NCBI GenBank assembly: GCA_910585485.1
Contig: CAJUEZ010000004.1
Span: 1-64,000, forward strand
Direction: 5' to 3'
From: an uncultured Clostridia bacterium
GTDB lineage: Bacteria > Bacillota > Clostridia > UBA1381
DNA length: 64,000 bases
Part shown: positions 46,513-55,374 of the stretch, piece by piece
Position numbering within the stretch: the stretch's first letter is position 1
Layout of the letters: each line of letters starts with the position of its first letter
Translations under genes and position numbers: made by a program
Notes under the pieces: model-generated
What the model saw: only the letters and a program-made list of their open reading frames with translations
Told to the model about the DNA's origin: nothing
Database searches by the model: none

Positions 46513-46523
46513 TTGAGAGTTTT

Positions 46524-46544
46524 GGGCGGGATAATATCCCGCCC
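46524..46544 (+). other. Strong GC hairpin between the GtaA-like gene and pgmB
   Basis: GGGCGGGAT pairs exactly with ATCCCGCCC around a 3-nt loop, with no T-run directly after. It may attenuate or stabilise the transcript; it is not a clear terminator. Confidence 0.5.
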
Positions 46545-46626
46545 GATACTCCGATAATTTCAGAAAAAATTATTTTAATAAGAGTAAAATTATTTTTTGT
46601 GAGATTATGTGCGAAGGAGAAAAAGA

Positions 46627-47277
46627 ATGATAAAAGCAGTAATATTTGACCTTGACGGAGTTTTGGTAACAACGGACGAGCTTCATTTTAAAGCATGGAA
46701 AAGGTTGGCGGAGGAACTTGATATAACAGGCTTTACAAAGGATGATAATGCACGTCAGAGAGGTGTAAGCCGTATGGCGTCATTAGAGGTTGTGCTTGAA
46801 AAAACAGACAGAAAATTCAGTGATGATGAAAAACTTGCTCTTGCTGAAAAGAAAAACGATATGTATGTAAAATCGCTTGAAAGCCTTGATAAATCGGCGG
46901 TGCTGGACGGAGTGTTTGACTTTATCGCATATCTGAGGAACAACGGAATTAAAACCGCAGTCGGTTCTGCAAGCAAGAACACACCCATTATATTAGAAAA
47001 AACGAATTTAGCGGATAAATTCGATACGATAAGCTGCGGACTTGACACACAAAAGTCAAAGCCCGACCCCGAAGTGTTCTTAATTGCGGCAAACAAGCTT
47101 GGCATAGCACCATCGGAATGTGTGGTTATAGAGGACTCCGACGCGGGAGTAGAAGCGGCAAAGGCAGGCGGAATGTATGCTGTTGCAGTTGGTGAAGCGG
47201 AGAAAAATAATCAGGCTGATATAGCAGTATCATCTATTGCAAGCCTATATAAAACGATAGAAATGTTCGGGAGATAG
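46627..47277 (+). CDS. pgmB: Beta-phosphoglucomutase
   Basis: 216 residues from ATG 46,627 (AAGGAG site; an in-frame ATG 18 bp upstream is less likely). HAD superfamily with nucleophile and acid/base aspartates in FDLDGVLVTT, cap signature HFKAWKRL, substrate loop RQRGVSRMASLEVVL, and metal ligands VIEDSDAGVEAA. Converts beta-glucose-1-phosphate to glucose-6-phosphate. It ends 2 bp before the GH65 phosphorylase gene, the enzyme that makes its substrate. Confidence 0.93.
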   Translation: MIKAVIFDLDGVLVTTDELHFKAWKRLAEELDITGFTKDDNARQRGVSRMASLEVVLEKTDRKFSDDEKLALAEKKNDMYVKSLESLDKSAVLDGVFDFIAYLRNNGIKTAVGSASKNTPIILEKTNLADKFDTISCGLDTQKSKPDPEVFLIAANKLGIAPSECVVIEDSDAGVEAAKAGGMYAVAVGEAEKNNQADIAVSSIASLYKTIEMFGR

Positions 47278-47279
47278 AC

Positions 47280-49400
47280 ATGGACTTTATTTTAACAGAA
47301 ACAGAATTTAACAAAGACAATATCGCATGGAACGGCAACCGTTTTCTTATCGGCAACGGTTATTTCGGCATACGCGGAACACTTGAAGAATATACAAAAA
47401 AGCAGATGTGCGCCGTGAATTTGGCGGGTATTTATGATAGAGCAGGCGATTTGTGGCGCGAGTCCGTAAACGCACCCAATCCCATATATACATATATAAA
47501 AGTCAATGGTAAAGCATACACCTTGCCCGATGAAAAACCCAAGTTTCATCAGCAGGAGCTTGATTTTAGATACGGCATACATTGCCGCGTTACGCGCTGG
47601 AAAACAGAACACGGGGATATTACGGTAATATGTGAGAGATTTGCAAGCATAGCGCGTCAGCATATTATAGCTATGAAATATACGTTTTCAGCCGATTTTG
47701 ACTGTGAAGCGGAAATCGTAACAGGTATAGACGGAGATGTGTGGGACATCAACGGTCCGCATTTTGTAAAGATGCAGATGGGCAGCAAGGACGGAATTGA
47801 TTATGTTACAGGAATAACAGGCGAAAAGAATATATCTGTAACAGCAAAGGAATACATACGGACAGATTTCCAAGCGGAGCAGACTAATCAAAATACCGAT
47901 AAATCAATATTCCGTCATATTAAATTCAATGCTAAAGCCGATAAGGAATATACCTTTGAAAAAATTGCCGAGATAACAACCTCTGCTGATGATTTCAGCG
48001 CAAATGGCAGGATTGAAGAATTAAGCTATAGGGAATTAAAAGACGAGCATAAAGCTGAGTGGGATAAAATATGGGATATATCAGAAATTCATATTGACGG
48101 AGATGATGAAGCGGAATATGCGCTTAATTATTCTATCTATCATCTTAACTGCATAGCTCCGAGAAATATGCAGGGAAAATCTATTCCTGCAAGAGGACTG
48201 TCAGGACAGGTGTATAAGGGTGCGGTATTCTGGGACACGGAAATGTTTATGATAGACTATTATATACATACCGCTCCCGAAGTCGCCAAAACACTCTTGC
48301 AGTACAGAATTGACACCATAGACGGAGCAAGAACAAAAGCAAAGGAATACAATCTTGACGGAGCGTATTACGCATGGGAAAGTCAGGAGGGCGGCTATGA
48401 GGGCTGCTCTGATTATAATGTAACAGATGTATTCACAAACCGTCCTATGAGGACGCATTTTCGTGATAAGCAGTACCACGTTTCAGCTGCTATTGTCTAC
48501 GGACTTATGAAGTACATAAACGCAACAGGCGATTATGATATTTTAACCGAAGGCGCAATGGAAATGGTAATAGAATGCGCTAAGTTTTACCGCTCACTGC
48601 TGTTGAAAAAGGCGGATAAGCCGTATTATGAAATTCACGATGTTGTCGGTCCTGACGAATATCACGAGAGAGTGAACAATAACGCATATACGAACCGAAT
48701 GGCGAAGTTTGTGTTTGACACAGCTCTTGAATTGTCGGAAAAATGTCCGATAAAAAGAGTATTAAAGGAAATGCTTAAAGACTCATCAAAAAATATTCTG
48801 ATACAAGAACCAAACGAAAGAGGCATAATAGAGCAGTTTGACGGATATTTCATGCTGGAGGACGCAAGTATAGACACAGTGCGGTCAAGGCTTATAAATC
48901 CAAAGGAATATTGGGGCGGTGCATACGGAGTTGCGGCAGATACGCAGATAATAAAGCAGGCGGACGTTGTGGCAATGCTAAGTATGTTCAAGGATGATTA
49001 TACAAAAGAAATAATGGAAAAGAACTTAAAATACTATGAACCGCGCACCGAACACGGCTCGTCATTGTCGGCGTGTATGTATTCACTGCTTGCATGTTAT
49101 ACAGATAACCCAGAAATTGCATATCCGATGTTTATGAAGTCTGCAAAGGCTGACTTGACAAAAGGCGGCAAGGAATGGGCAGGTTCGATATACATAGGCG
49201 GCACACATCCCGCAAGCGCAGGCGGTGCGTGGATAGCGGCGGTTAAAGGCTTCGCAGGTATAAGCGAGGAAAACGGACAGCTCGTATGCAGACCGAATTT
49301 GCCCGAAAAGTGGAACGTCATGAGCTTTAAGCTGATGTATAACGGAAATTTATATTCAGTTGAGATAAAAGATAAAAATGGAACAGTTTTAATGATTTGA
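47280..49400 (+). CDS. GH65 family inverting disaccharide phosphorylase
   Basis: 706 residues, no signal peptide. N-terminal beta-sandwich (GNRFLIGNGYFGIRGTLEEY), then the (alpha/alpha)6 barrel. Catalytic acid in VVGPDEYHERVNNNAYTN; phosphate-contact region KQADVVAMLSMF; GSSLSACMYSLLA near the C-terminus. GH65 enzymes split maltose, kojibiose, nigerose or trehalose with phosphate into beta-glucose-1-phosphate and glucose. The linkage cannot be told from motifs alone. Coupled to pgmB upstream; a glucokinase gene follows. Confidence 0.92.
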   Translation: MDFILTETEFNKDNIAWNGNRFLIGNGYFGIRGTLEEYTKKQMCAVNLAGIYDRAGDLWRESVNAPNPIYTYIKVNGKAYTLPDEKPKFHQQELDFRYGIHCRVTRWKTEHGDITVICERFASIARQHIIAMKYTFSADFDCEAEIVTGIDGDVWDINGPHFVKMQMGSKDGIDYVTGITGEKNISVTAKEYIRTDFQAEQTNQNTDKSIFRHIKFNAKADKEYTFEKIAEITTSADDFSANGRIEELSYRELKDEHKAEWDKIWDISEIHIDGDDEAEYALNYSIYHLNCIAPRNMQGKSIPARGLSGQVYKGAVFWDTEMFMIDYYIHTAPEVAKTLLQYRIDTIDGARTKAKEYNLDGAYYAWESQEGGYEGCSDYNVTDVFTNRPMRTHFRDKQYHVSAAIVYGLMKYINATGDYDILTEGAMEMVIECAKFYRSLLLKKADKPYYEIHDVVGPDEYHERVNNNAYTNRMAKFVFDTALELSEKCPIKRVLKEMLKDSSKNILIQEPNERGIIEQFDGYFMLEDASIDTVRSRLINPKEYWGGAYGVAADTQIIKQADVVAMLSMFKDDYTKEIMEKNLKYYEPRTEHGSSLSACMYSLLACYTDNPEIAYPMFMKSAKADLTKGGKEWAGSIYIGGTHPASAGGAWIAAVKGFAGISEENGQLVCRPNLPEKWNVMSFKLMYNGNLYSVEIKDKNGTVLMI

Positions 49401-49410
49401 TAAATGCTAT

Positions 49411-49523
49411 AATATATCGCTGATTTCAGAATATACGGACTCTTGTGAATACCCCTACAAAACATAGGAATACCTCTCTCCCTCTTATGATATAAACCGT
49501 GTATTCTGTGATGAGCGATATAT
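49411..49523 (+). other. Long imperfect inverted repeat before the glucokinase gene
   Basis: 49,411-49,438 pairs with 49,496-49,523: 24 of 28 positions complementary (arms start AATATATCGCTGAT and end AGCGATATATT), enclosing ~57 nt. It ends about 12 bp before the ribosome site of the ROK gene. It could be a structured leader, a regulator site or a small MITE. Confidence 0.6.
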
Positions 49524-49545
49524 TTATATTAGGAGTGAAAATAAA

Positions 49546-50523
49546 ATGTATATAGGAATAGACTTAGGCGGCACAAACATTGCCGCAGGTGTAGTAGATG
49601 AAACAGGACGTATCATATACAAGTCATCAGTTCCGACATTAGCACAAAGACCTGTTGAGGAAATAGTTGAAGATATGGCGAATTTGTGTATTGACGTAGT
49701 AAATGGTGCAGACCGTCAAATATCAGAAATTAAGTCTATTGGAATCGGCTGTCCGGGAACAGTGGATAATAAAAACGGAATAGTCGCGTATGCGTGCAAT
49801 ATCCGTATGAAAAATACGGAATTGGGCGCAATGCTGGAAAAGAAGCTCGGTAAACCTGTAAACTTAGAAAATGACGCGAATGCGGCGGCATTAGGCGAAT
49901 ATGCCGTAAACGGTGACAATGCCGACAGCTTTGTACTGATTACGCTTGGAACAGGCGTAGGTGGCGGAGTCATTATAGACGGAAAGCCATACCGAGGCTT
50001 TAACTGTGCAGGCGGTGAGCTTGGACATATCATAATCAATGCCGATGGAGAAGAACAATGTTCCTGCGGAAATAAAGGCTGCTGGGAAGCGTATGCGTCT
50101 GTTACGGCTTTAATACGGCAGACAAAACAAGCAATGCAGTCTGACAGTAACTCTATGATGCACAAATGGGTACAAGAGAACGGCGAGGTATCAGGAAGAA
50201 CAGCTTTTGATTGTGCCAAGAAAGGTGATGAGGCAGCTACGGCAGTAGTAGAGCAGTATATTCGATATGTAGGAATGGGATTGATTTCTATACTGAATAT
50301 ATTTCAGCCGAGTAAAATCCTGATTGGCGGCGGCATATCCAAAGAGGGAGATTATCTGCTCAACCCACTCAGGAAGTATGTCTATGCAGGCGATTATAAC
50401 AAGTACCGAGAGAAAACAAAAATAGAAGCTGCTACGCTGTTTAATGATGCAGGAATTATAGGTGCGGCATTGAGCGTATGTGATTTACAATATTTTAAGA
50501 TACAACGGAGAATTTATGTTTGA
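49546..50523 (+). CDS. ROK-family glucokinase
   Basis: 325 residues. ATP-binding GIDLGGTNIAAGVV; sugar-binding ENDANAAALGE and GGELGHI; ROK zinc motif CSCGNKGCWEAY. Phosphorylates glucose released by the GH65 enzyme. The normal end (…AGIIGAAL) is followed by an unusual tail, SVCDLQYFKIQRRIYV, not typical of the family; the accessory region begins here, so the last residues were probably replaced by an insertion. Activity should survive. Confidence 0.9.
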   Translation: MYIGIDLGGTNIAAGVVDETGRIIYKSSVPTLAQRPVEEIVEDMANLCIDVVNGADRQISEIKSIGIGCPGTVDNKNGIVAYACNIRMKNTELGAMLEKKLGKPVNLENDANAAALGEYAVNGDNADSFVLITLGTGVGGGVIIDGKPYRGFNCAGGELGHIIINADGEEQCSCGNKGCWEAYASVTALIRQTKQAMQSDSNSMMHKWVQENGEVSGRTAFDCAKKGDEAATAVVEQYIRYVGMGLISILNIFQPSKILIGGGISKEGDYLLNPLRKYVYAGDYNKYREKTKIEAATLFNDAGIIGAALSVCDLQYFKIQRRIYV

Positions 50524-50730
50524 TTTATCCTATGATGATAAAGAAATACAACGATTAGTGTTTCACAAATACAAGTGCTGAAATATTATGAATGGTATAT
50601 TAATAAAGTTTCTGCGGTTACAGTCAGGGACAGACGAGGGAATTTACACAGATATATAGATGAAGATTTTAAGTCCGAAGTACAAATAAAGTACCTTGAG
50701 TCACTTTCAAAATGTAAGATAACAAAGTGA
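50517..50730 (+). pseudogene. Frameshifted HTH_16-like gene, first tandem copy
   Basis: The frame opens at ATG 50,517 inside the glucokinase stop region (MFDLSYDDKEIQRLVFHKYK), then hits TGA. The coding signal continues in another frame: YYEWYINKVSAVTVRDRRG... and DEDFKSEVQIKYLESLSKCK. This mirrors the intact neighbour at 50,767 (YNKYINKVSTVT..., DEDLKAEVQMKYLTELSKCE). Confidence 0.65.
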
Positions 50731-50766
50731 TTGACGTGAAAATTTACAGGAGGAAAATATAAAAAC

Positions 50767-50991
50767 ATGATATTTGTGGATCTTAAAAATGAGATTGCTG
50801 AGAAAGCAATTAATGGTAATCATAAGGCACAGGAGTATCTTTTGCAGCGCTATAACAAATATATAAACAAAGTATCAACCGTGACTTCATTTAACAAATA
50901 TGGAGTACCGTGTAAATATGTAGATGAAGATTTAAAAGCGGAGGTTCAAATGAAATATTTAACAGAACTTTCAAAATGCGAGGTAAGATAA
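50767..50991 (+). CDS. Small helix-turn-helix protein (HTH_16-like)
   Basis: 74 residues: DLKNEIAEKAINGNHKAQEY... with VDEDLKAEVQMKYLTEL. The pattern resembles the small sigma-like helix-turn-helix proteins (HTH_16, PF12645) carried by Tn916-type conjugative elements. Preceded by GGAGGAAA. A broken copy lies just upstream. Role probably regulatory within a lost element. Confidence 0.55.
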   Translation: MIFVDLKNEIAEKAINGNHKAQEYLLQRYNKYINKVSTVTSFNKYGVPCKYVDEDLKAEVQMKYLTELSKCEVR

Positions 50992-51040
50992 CGGTAAAGG
51001 AAGGGTTAATCCGATACAAATGTAAAAAAGGGGATTTACA

Positions 51041-51427
51041 ATGAGTGAGGAAAGAAAAATATCGGAAGTGATTGCGGATTTTGTTAAGTTTTTGAATAAT
51101 GCGCAGTTTTCCTATACATATATGTTGGAGAAGATGGGAGAACAAGATAAGATAACACAGGATATTTTACATCAGTTGGAACTTGAGAATTTGAAGTATA
51201 ACGAACGTGCTAAACTTGCTACACATCTTGCTGCGGCAAGAAAACATCGCCGGATATTCAAGGATAGTGTGGAAGAGTTGGAGCCGATAGCAGAATTTCT
51301 GGAAGAAAATAAAAAGCTGCTGAACAATTTCGGCGCGCTTGTTGGTGCAGTGCGGAAACAGGAAAAATATCATTCAAACCGACAGTATTACCCGAGAATT
51401 ATTCAGAAAGAAAATGAGAATATATGA
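51041..51427 (+). CDS. Hypothetical helical protein
   Basis: 128 residues, rich in charged helices (ELENLKYNERAKLATHLAAA, ELEPIAEFLEENKKLLNNF). No recognised domain. AAAAGGGG precedes the ATG. It lies between the small HTH gene and the IS21 transposase, so probably mobile-element cargo. Confidence 0.55.
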   Translation: MSEERKISEVIADFVKFLNNAQFSYTYMLEKMGEQDKITQDILHQLELENLKYNERAKLATHLAAARKHRRIFKDSVEELEPIAEFLEENKKLLNNFGALVGAVRKQEKYHSNRQYYPRIIQKENENI

Positions 51428-51461
51428 GTTATAGCGGTCTTGAATGCAGGAGGTATGTTTT

Positions 51462-52856
51462 ATGTTATCAATGAAGAAAATAGATTTAATTCGGAAGTAT
51501 AAATTTGATTTGGACATGCCTGTAAGAACGATAAGCTATAAATTAGACGTGTCTCCGACAAGTATATATAAATATTTGAGAACAGATGATTTTTCTGAAA
51601 TGCTGAAAAAACCAAGAAAGAAACGTCCGAGTAAAATGGAAAAGTACGAGCCGATTATCAGGGAATGGCTTATTGAGGATAAAACGCGGCATTACAAGCA
51701 GCGTCATACTGCGAAACGTGTATATGACAGATTGAATGAGATGTACGATGATTTTGATGTGTGCTATTCTACGGTTGCAGCAACATTCAGAAGGATAAAA
51801 TCGGAAGTATACTACGTTTGCAGAGAATACGCTCCATTAAGGCATATACCCGGAGAAGCGCAGGTTGATTTGGGAAATTGTAATTTTGTTGAAAATGGTA
51901 TTAAATATAAAGGATACTATATTGTTATGTCATTTCCATATAGTAATATAGCATTCTGTCAATTGCTGAAATCCAAAAATGTTCAATGTATTGTACAGGG
52001 AATGAAGAATATTTTTGAATTCATTGGCGGAGTGCCTCATGAGATTACGTTTGATAATGAAAGCGGTATTGTAAAGTGTTTAGGTGAAAAGATAACTAAA
52101 CGTGTAGAAAATGAGTTGTTTCTGCGGTTTAAAAATCACTACGATTTTCGATGTAAATATTGTAACAGTCACTCTCCAAATCAAAAGGGACACGTTGAAG
52201 GCAAGATTGGATATTTGAGACGGAATCTGTTTGTACCGTAGCCTGACATGCAGAATATTGATGAATGTAACAAAGAATTATTAAATCAATGTATGAGATT
52301 GCATAACAGAAAACACCATCGTACAAAGAAAAGTATAATAGAGATGTTTGATTGTGATAAACAGGCTTTGTTAAAATTACCAGAGAAGGACTTTGAAGTG
52401 GTTACCTGTATTGTACGTAAGGCAGATAGGGAAGGACGGGTACGATTCAACGGACAGCGGATATATTATCTTGAGCCGAAATATGCTAACAGGAAAGTGC
52501 AAGTCAAATTGAGCTATAACAAGGTTGTTTTCTACGATAAAGAACTAAACAAGATTGCGGAATTTGACAGGTTGTATGGTGACAAAAATTATACGGCAAT
52601 TCACTGGGAACAGTGGCTGCCTACTTTGTCAAGGAGACCAAACAGTCTGTTTCATTCATCATTTGCGGACATGTTTACCGAGAGGTTAAGACAATTTCTC
52701 TTAGGCGGAACAGCCAAACTGAGAGGTGTATATATGAAAGCACTGTGTGAGCTGACAAAAACAATGGCATTGGATAAGGCATTAGGCATTGCCGATAAAG
52801 CAGCGGGACAAGCATTTGAAGAAATAGATGATATATTACAGCTTGCCGGTGTATAG
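51462..52856 (+). pseudogene. IS21-family transposase (IstA-like), interrupted by one in-frame TAG
   Basis: Start at ATG 51,462 (AGGAGG 8 bp upstream). N-terminal HTH (DMPVRTISYKLDVSPTSIYKYL) and rve-type DDE core: D in QVDLGN, D in EITFDNESG, E in KGHVEGKIGYLRR. TAG 52,239-52,241 interrupts FVP-stop-PDMQNIDE; the downstream half is in the same frame and intact to 52,856. A GAG to TAG change would explain it. IS21 needs the ATPase IstB, normally directly downstream; none is present. No clear terminal repeats found. Immobile remnant. Confidence 0.85.
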
Positions 52857-52962
52857 CTAAGCGTAATTTTAAATAAATTTATAACAGCCTGAATAAAAAT
52901 ATATTTAGGTTTTAATTTTCGTGTTTTTTACAAGGTTGAATTGAGGAAAATTATTAGGGCAG

Positions 52963-52991
52963 TTGATTTTATGCGTTATTTGTGGTATAAT
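52963..52991 (+). promoter_or_regulatory. Promoter of the Fic toxin-antitoxin operon
   Basis: TTGATT (52,963-52,968), 17-bp spacer, TATAAT (52,986-52,991). The start codon is 40 bp downstream. Confidence 0.65.
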
Positions 52992-53031
52992 ATTTATAGT
53001 TATGTTATTAAATTATAGGAGTGTGATAACT

Positions 53032-53199
53032 ATGAGTGAGGCGGAAAGAATTGTTGCTAATGTAAACGCATCAATGGCAATGGAAGGAATGCCGTTGACA
53101 GAGGATGAAAAAAATCGTATTAAGGACTGCATTGAGGGAAGAAAGTCTTTTGATGAAGAAATAAAGAAGCTTGTGGAATATTATAAAAAAGCAGTATGA
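53032..53199 (+). CDS. VbhA-type antitoxin for Fic
   Basis: 55 residues from ATG 53,032. Contains the Fic-inhibitory motif [S/T]xxxE[G/N] as S14-M-A-M-E18-G19 in ANVNASMAMEGMPLT, where the Glu blocks productive ATP binding in the toxin. Its stop overlaps the Fic start (ATGA), giving coupled translation and antitoxin first, as expected for class I Fic pairs. Confidence 0.85.
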   Translation: MSEAERIVANVNASMAMEGMPLTEDEKNRIKDCIEGRKSFDEEIKKLVEYYKKAV

Positions 53200-53822
53200 A
53201 CAATAAATATTATTATGAATATGAGTGGGACAGCAAATACTGTTATCCGAAATCTTATGTGTTAAAGAATAAATTAAATATAAAAGTTCAGGAAGAACTT
53301 GATGAAGCTGAACGCGCAATCACATCTATAAAAACCTCACAGGCTGTTGTAAGCAAAATAGAAGGAGATTTTGATTTTGAACATTTAAAAAGAATTCATC
53401 GTTTTCTGTTTGAGGATATATATGATTGGGCAGGCTGCGTTCGTACTGTTAATATTTCAAAGGGTAATCAGTTTTGCAGATTTGATTATATAGAACAGCA
53501 GATTAACCAGTTGTTTGATAAGCTGAAAAATGAAAACTATTTGCTTGATTGTAGCAATAAAGAGGAAATAGGAAAGAGGCTTGCATATTATTTAAGTGAG
53601 ATAAATGTTATACATCCTTTTAGAGAAGGCAACGGGCGAACACAGAGAATGTTTATAGAATATCTTGCGCATAATGCCGGATATGTTATTGACTTTGCCA
53701 AAATCAGCAGTGATGATATGCTTGAAGCGAGAGCGCGAGCATATGCTTGTGACTATGATATGATGGAGAAAATTATAACAGAGGCTCTATTAGATAAAAA
53801 TGAATTTTCTATGCTAAAGTAG
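53196..53822 (+). CDS. fic: Fic-domain AMP-transferase toxin (class I)
   Basis: 208 residues. Complete active-site motif HPFREGNGRTQR with catalytic H140, and the upstream flap (DWAGCVRTVNISKGNQFC). Fic enzymes add AMP to proteins such as gyrase or topoisomerase IV. The inhibitory helix is absent from this protein and supplied by the upstream VbhA-like gene. Looks intact. Confidence 0.92.
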   Translation: MNNKYYYEYEWDSKYCYPKSYVLKNKLNIKVQEELDEAERAITSIKTSQAVVSKIEGDFDFEHLKRIHRFLFEDIYDWAGCVRTVNISKGNQFCRFDYIEQQINQLFDKLKNENYLLDCSNKEEIGKRLAYYLSEINVIHPFREGNGRTQRMFIEYLAHNAGYVIDFAKISSDDMLEARARAYACDYDMMEKIITEALLDKNEFSMLK

Positions 53823-53897
53823 GTGTCAATGAGGTTCAGGACGAGCTACCTTTTATATTCGGCGCAATTCACAATAAATACTGAAAGGAAATAAAAG

Positions 53898-54119
53898 ATG
53901 TCAAAGCAGAAAAATATTCAAATTACAATGTCAGACAATTTATATGCTGAACTTACCATGGTTTTAAAAGAAAATGATTTGACAATAGAGCAGGCATTAA
54001 CAATGTTTTTGAAGTGGTGTGTCGCATATCCTCAAATTGCATCAAAATGGCTTAAAGAGAATAGGAAATTAGCAGAGGAGAATAATGATGAGTCAATTAC
54101 AGTATTTGAATTGGATTAG
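53898..54119 (+). CDS. RelB/DinJ-like antitoxin
   Basis: 73 residues: NIQITMSDNLYAELTMVLKENDLTIEQALTMFLKWC is a ribbon-helix-helix pattern of RelB/DinJ antitoxins. The next gene overlaps its end and is another antitoxin-like protein. No RelE/YafQ toxin gene is adjacent. Confidence 0.65.
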   Translation: MSKQKNIQITMSDNLYAELTMVLKENDLTIEQALTMFLKWCVAYPQIASKWLKENRKLAEENNDESITVFELD

Positions 54120-54282
54120 TGAAAAGGAATTTTGCGAACATATAGAAGATGAGAATTTCTGTAAGGTTTACGGTAATCCTTCATTTATAAAAAGCGATAA
54201 CGGACAAGGTCTTGTTTGCATGTCAATGGAATATTATGAACGAATTACAGGTGAAAAAATTGATTTTTCAAGAGAAATATAA
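54085..54282 (+). CDS. Phd/YefM-like small protein
   Basis: 65 residues; ATG 54,085 or 54,088. NFCKVYGNPSFIKSDNGQGLVCMSMEYYERITG resembles Phd/YefM antitoxins. It overlaps the RelB-like gene in another frame by 35 bp. A toxin partner is missing; the sequence after it is decayed. Confidence 0.6.
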   Translation: MMSQLQYLNWISEKEFCEHIEDENFCKVYGNPSFIKSDNGQGLVCMSMEYYERITGEKIDFSREI

Positions 54283-54372
54283 TTGTGATGTTAAGCAATA
54301 TGAGGATATGGTGATGGCATGGTGATTTTCACAGAAGGTCATCAAAGTAATGCATTGATGGAATTGTAGACC

Positions 54373-54605
54373 ATAGCATATCATTCAAGAGAAAATCAGT
54401 CGGATGTGGTAATATTCGAACAATGTGGGTGTTATTATTGCGTAAAAATATTTGGCTCAGAAGAGATTACGGAATTTGTACAGGGAAAAGTTTTTCAACA
54501 GCAGTATGCCCATATTGCGGAAGGCAGACAATTCTTCCGGAACATCCTGATTATGCATTGGTAAAGAGTACACTTGTAGAAATGAATCACAGGTACTTTA
54601 AATAA
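54373..54605 (+). pseudogene. Frameshifted remnant of a small Cys-rich cytoplasmic protein
   Basis: One frame reads AYHSRENQSDVV...CGCYYCVKIFGSEEITEF. At about 54,485 the signal moves to the next frame: STAVCPYCGRQTILPEHPDY. Together they match a widespread small protein with CGCFYC...EI..W...TA.CPYCG.D.VLPE. No start codon remains. Confidence 0.6.
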
Positions 54606-54820
54606 AAAAATAGTGTGTTTTCTAAAGTAAAAATGGACACAATTATAATGAAATATATGGGGACATTTGAGGATTCAAAATCAATCCTTGAATGTCTTTT
54701 TTCGCATAGGAAGGGGGCATCAGAATCTTACAAAAGGAGAAAGAAGAAGACCGCCGCCCAGCCTTTCGTAAATTTTCGCAAAATTAGAAGGGCGGCAAAT
54801 TTATTGAGGACTTAAAAAAG
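54606..54820. other. Decayed region, no confident gene
   Basis: 215 bp between two gene remnants. A short GC-rich stretch (CCGCCGCCC near 54,750 and GGGCGGC near 54,790) can pair. No convincing frame; the 54,615 reading frame is not coding-like. Confidence 0.4.
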
Positions 54821-55066
54821 TTGCCGCCGGAAACGATCATCGAAAACTCATATAAAAAAGTAATATATGAGGATATTGTAGGGTTATTTGAAGAAGATGA
54901 CAGTTTTCTTAACAGGAAACAGTTGATAACTCTGCTTGAATTCAAATGCCCGTTATATATCTGTTATGATGCATGGATGGATACGGATTATTCGTATATG
55001 GATATGCTCCGTGATGCAATAATGGAACGCGCTGATGATGAAATAAAAGAAATAAAAGCAACATAA
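54821..55066 (+). pseudogene. DUF3848-like protein, 5' end lost
   Basis: The frame is open from after a TAG near 54,786 (FIEDLKKLPPETIIENSYKK) with only TTG 54,821 as a possible start. LPPETIIENSYKKVIYEDI and DYSYMDMLRDAIMERADD fit DUF3848, a short domain common in clostridial phages and mobile elements. Usual members begin ~25 residues earlier, so the gene is probably truncated. Confidence 0.55.
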
Positions 55067-55097
55067 AGAATAAGGAAAATTAACGGTGTGAAAAATA

Positions 55098-55138
55098 AGT
55101 GATATGGCGAAAGATTTCGTTATATCACTTGTTTTTTT
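55098..55138 (+). terminator. Terminator after the DUF3848-like remnant
   Basis: AAGTGATAT pairs with TATATCACTT, followed by GTTTTTTTATTAT. Confidence 0.8.
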
Positions 55139-55149
55139 ATTATATTTTA

Positions 55150-55178
55150 TTGACATATTCCAAGAAATATAGTATAAT
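55150..55178 (+). promoter_or_regulatory. Consensus sigma-A promoter
   Basis: TTGACA (55,150-55,155), exactly 17 bp, TATAAT (55,173-55,178): a full consensus match and one of the strongest promoters in the window. Transcription should start near 55,185. Confidence 0.85.
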
Positions 55179-55184
55179 AATATT

Positions 55185-55356
55185 AATGACAGGCAACAGG
55201 TGTGTCTGTTTAAGCGCAGATGTATATTGGCGCGCCGATATGCGTTGATATACGGAGCTTTCGGGAGGGGTTTGTGTAGTGTAACCTCAAATCGGCTTAG
55301 GCTATTGCTGAAAGAAAATACACTGAAAACTGCTCCGCATTGCGGGGCAGTTTTTG
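55185..55356 (+). ncRNA. Putative ~170-nt structured RNA
   Basis: A transcript from the consensus promoter would end at a strong hairpin (CTGCTCCGC/GCGGGGCAG plus TTTTT, 55,330-55,356). Inside are GTATAT/ATATAC and GAGGGGTT/AACCTC pairings and no convincing reading frame. I do not recognise a known family (6S, SRP, T-box and common riboswitch cores were considered). It could be a free small RNA or an attenuating leader of the PBECR4 gene 19 bp downstream. Confidence 0.5.
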
Positions 55357-55374
55357 TTATGAAAGGATTTTGTT

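Noticed and set aside
55185..55356. 6S RNA, SRP RNA, T-box or a common riboswitch
   Set aside because: None of their conserved cores (SRP GGTCAGG...GGAAG, T-box GGTGGNACC, GEMM or SAM cores) could be found by eye.
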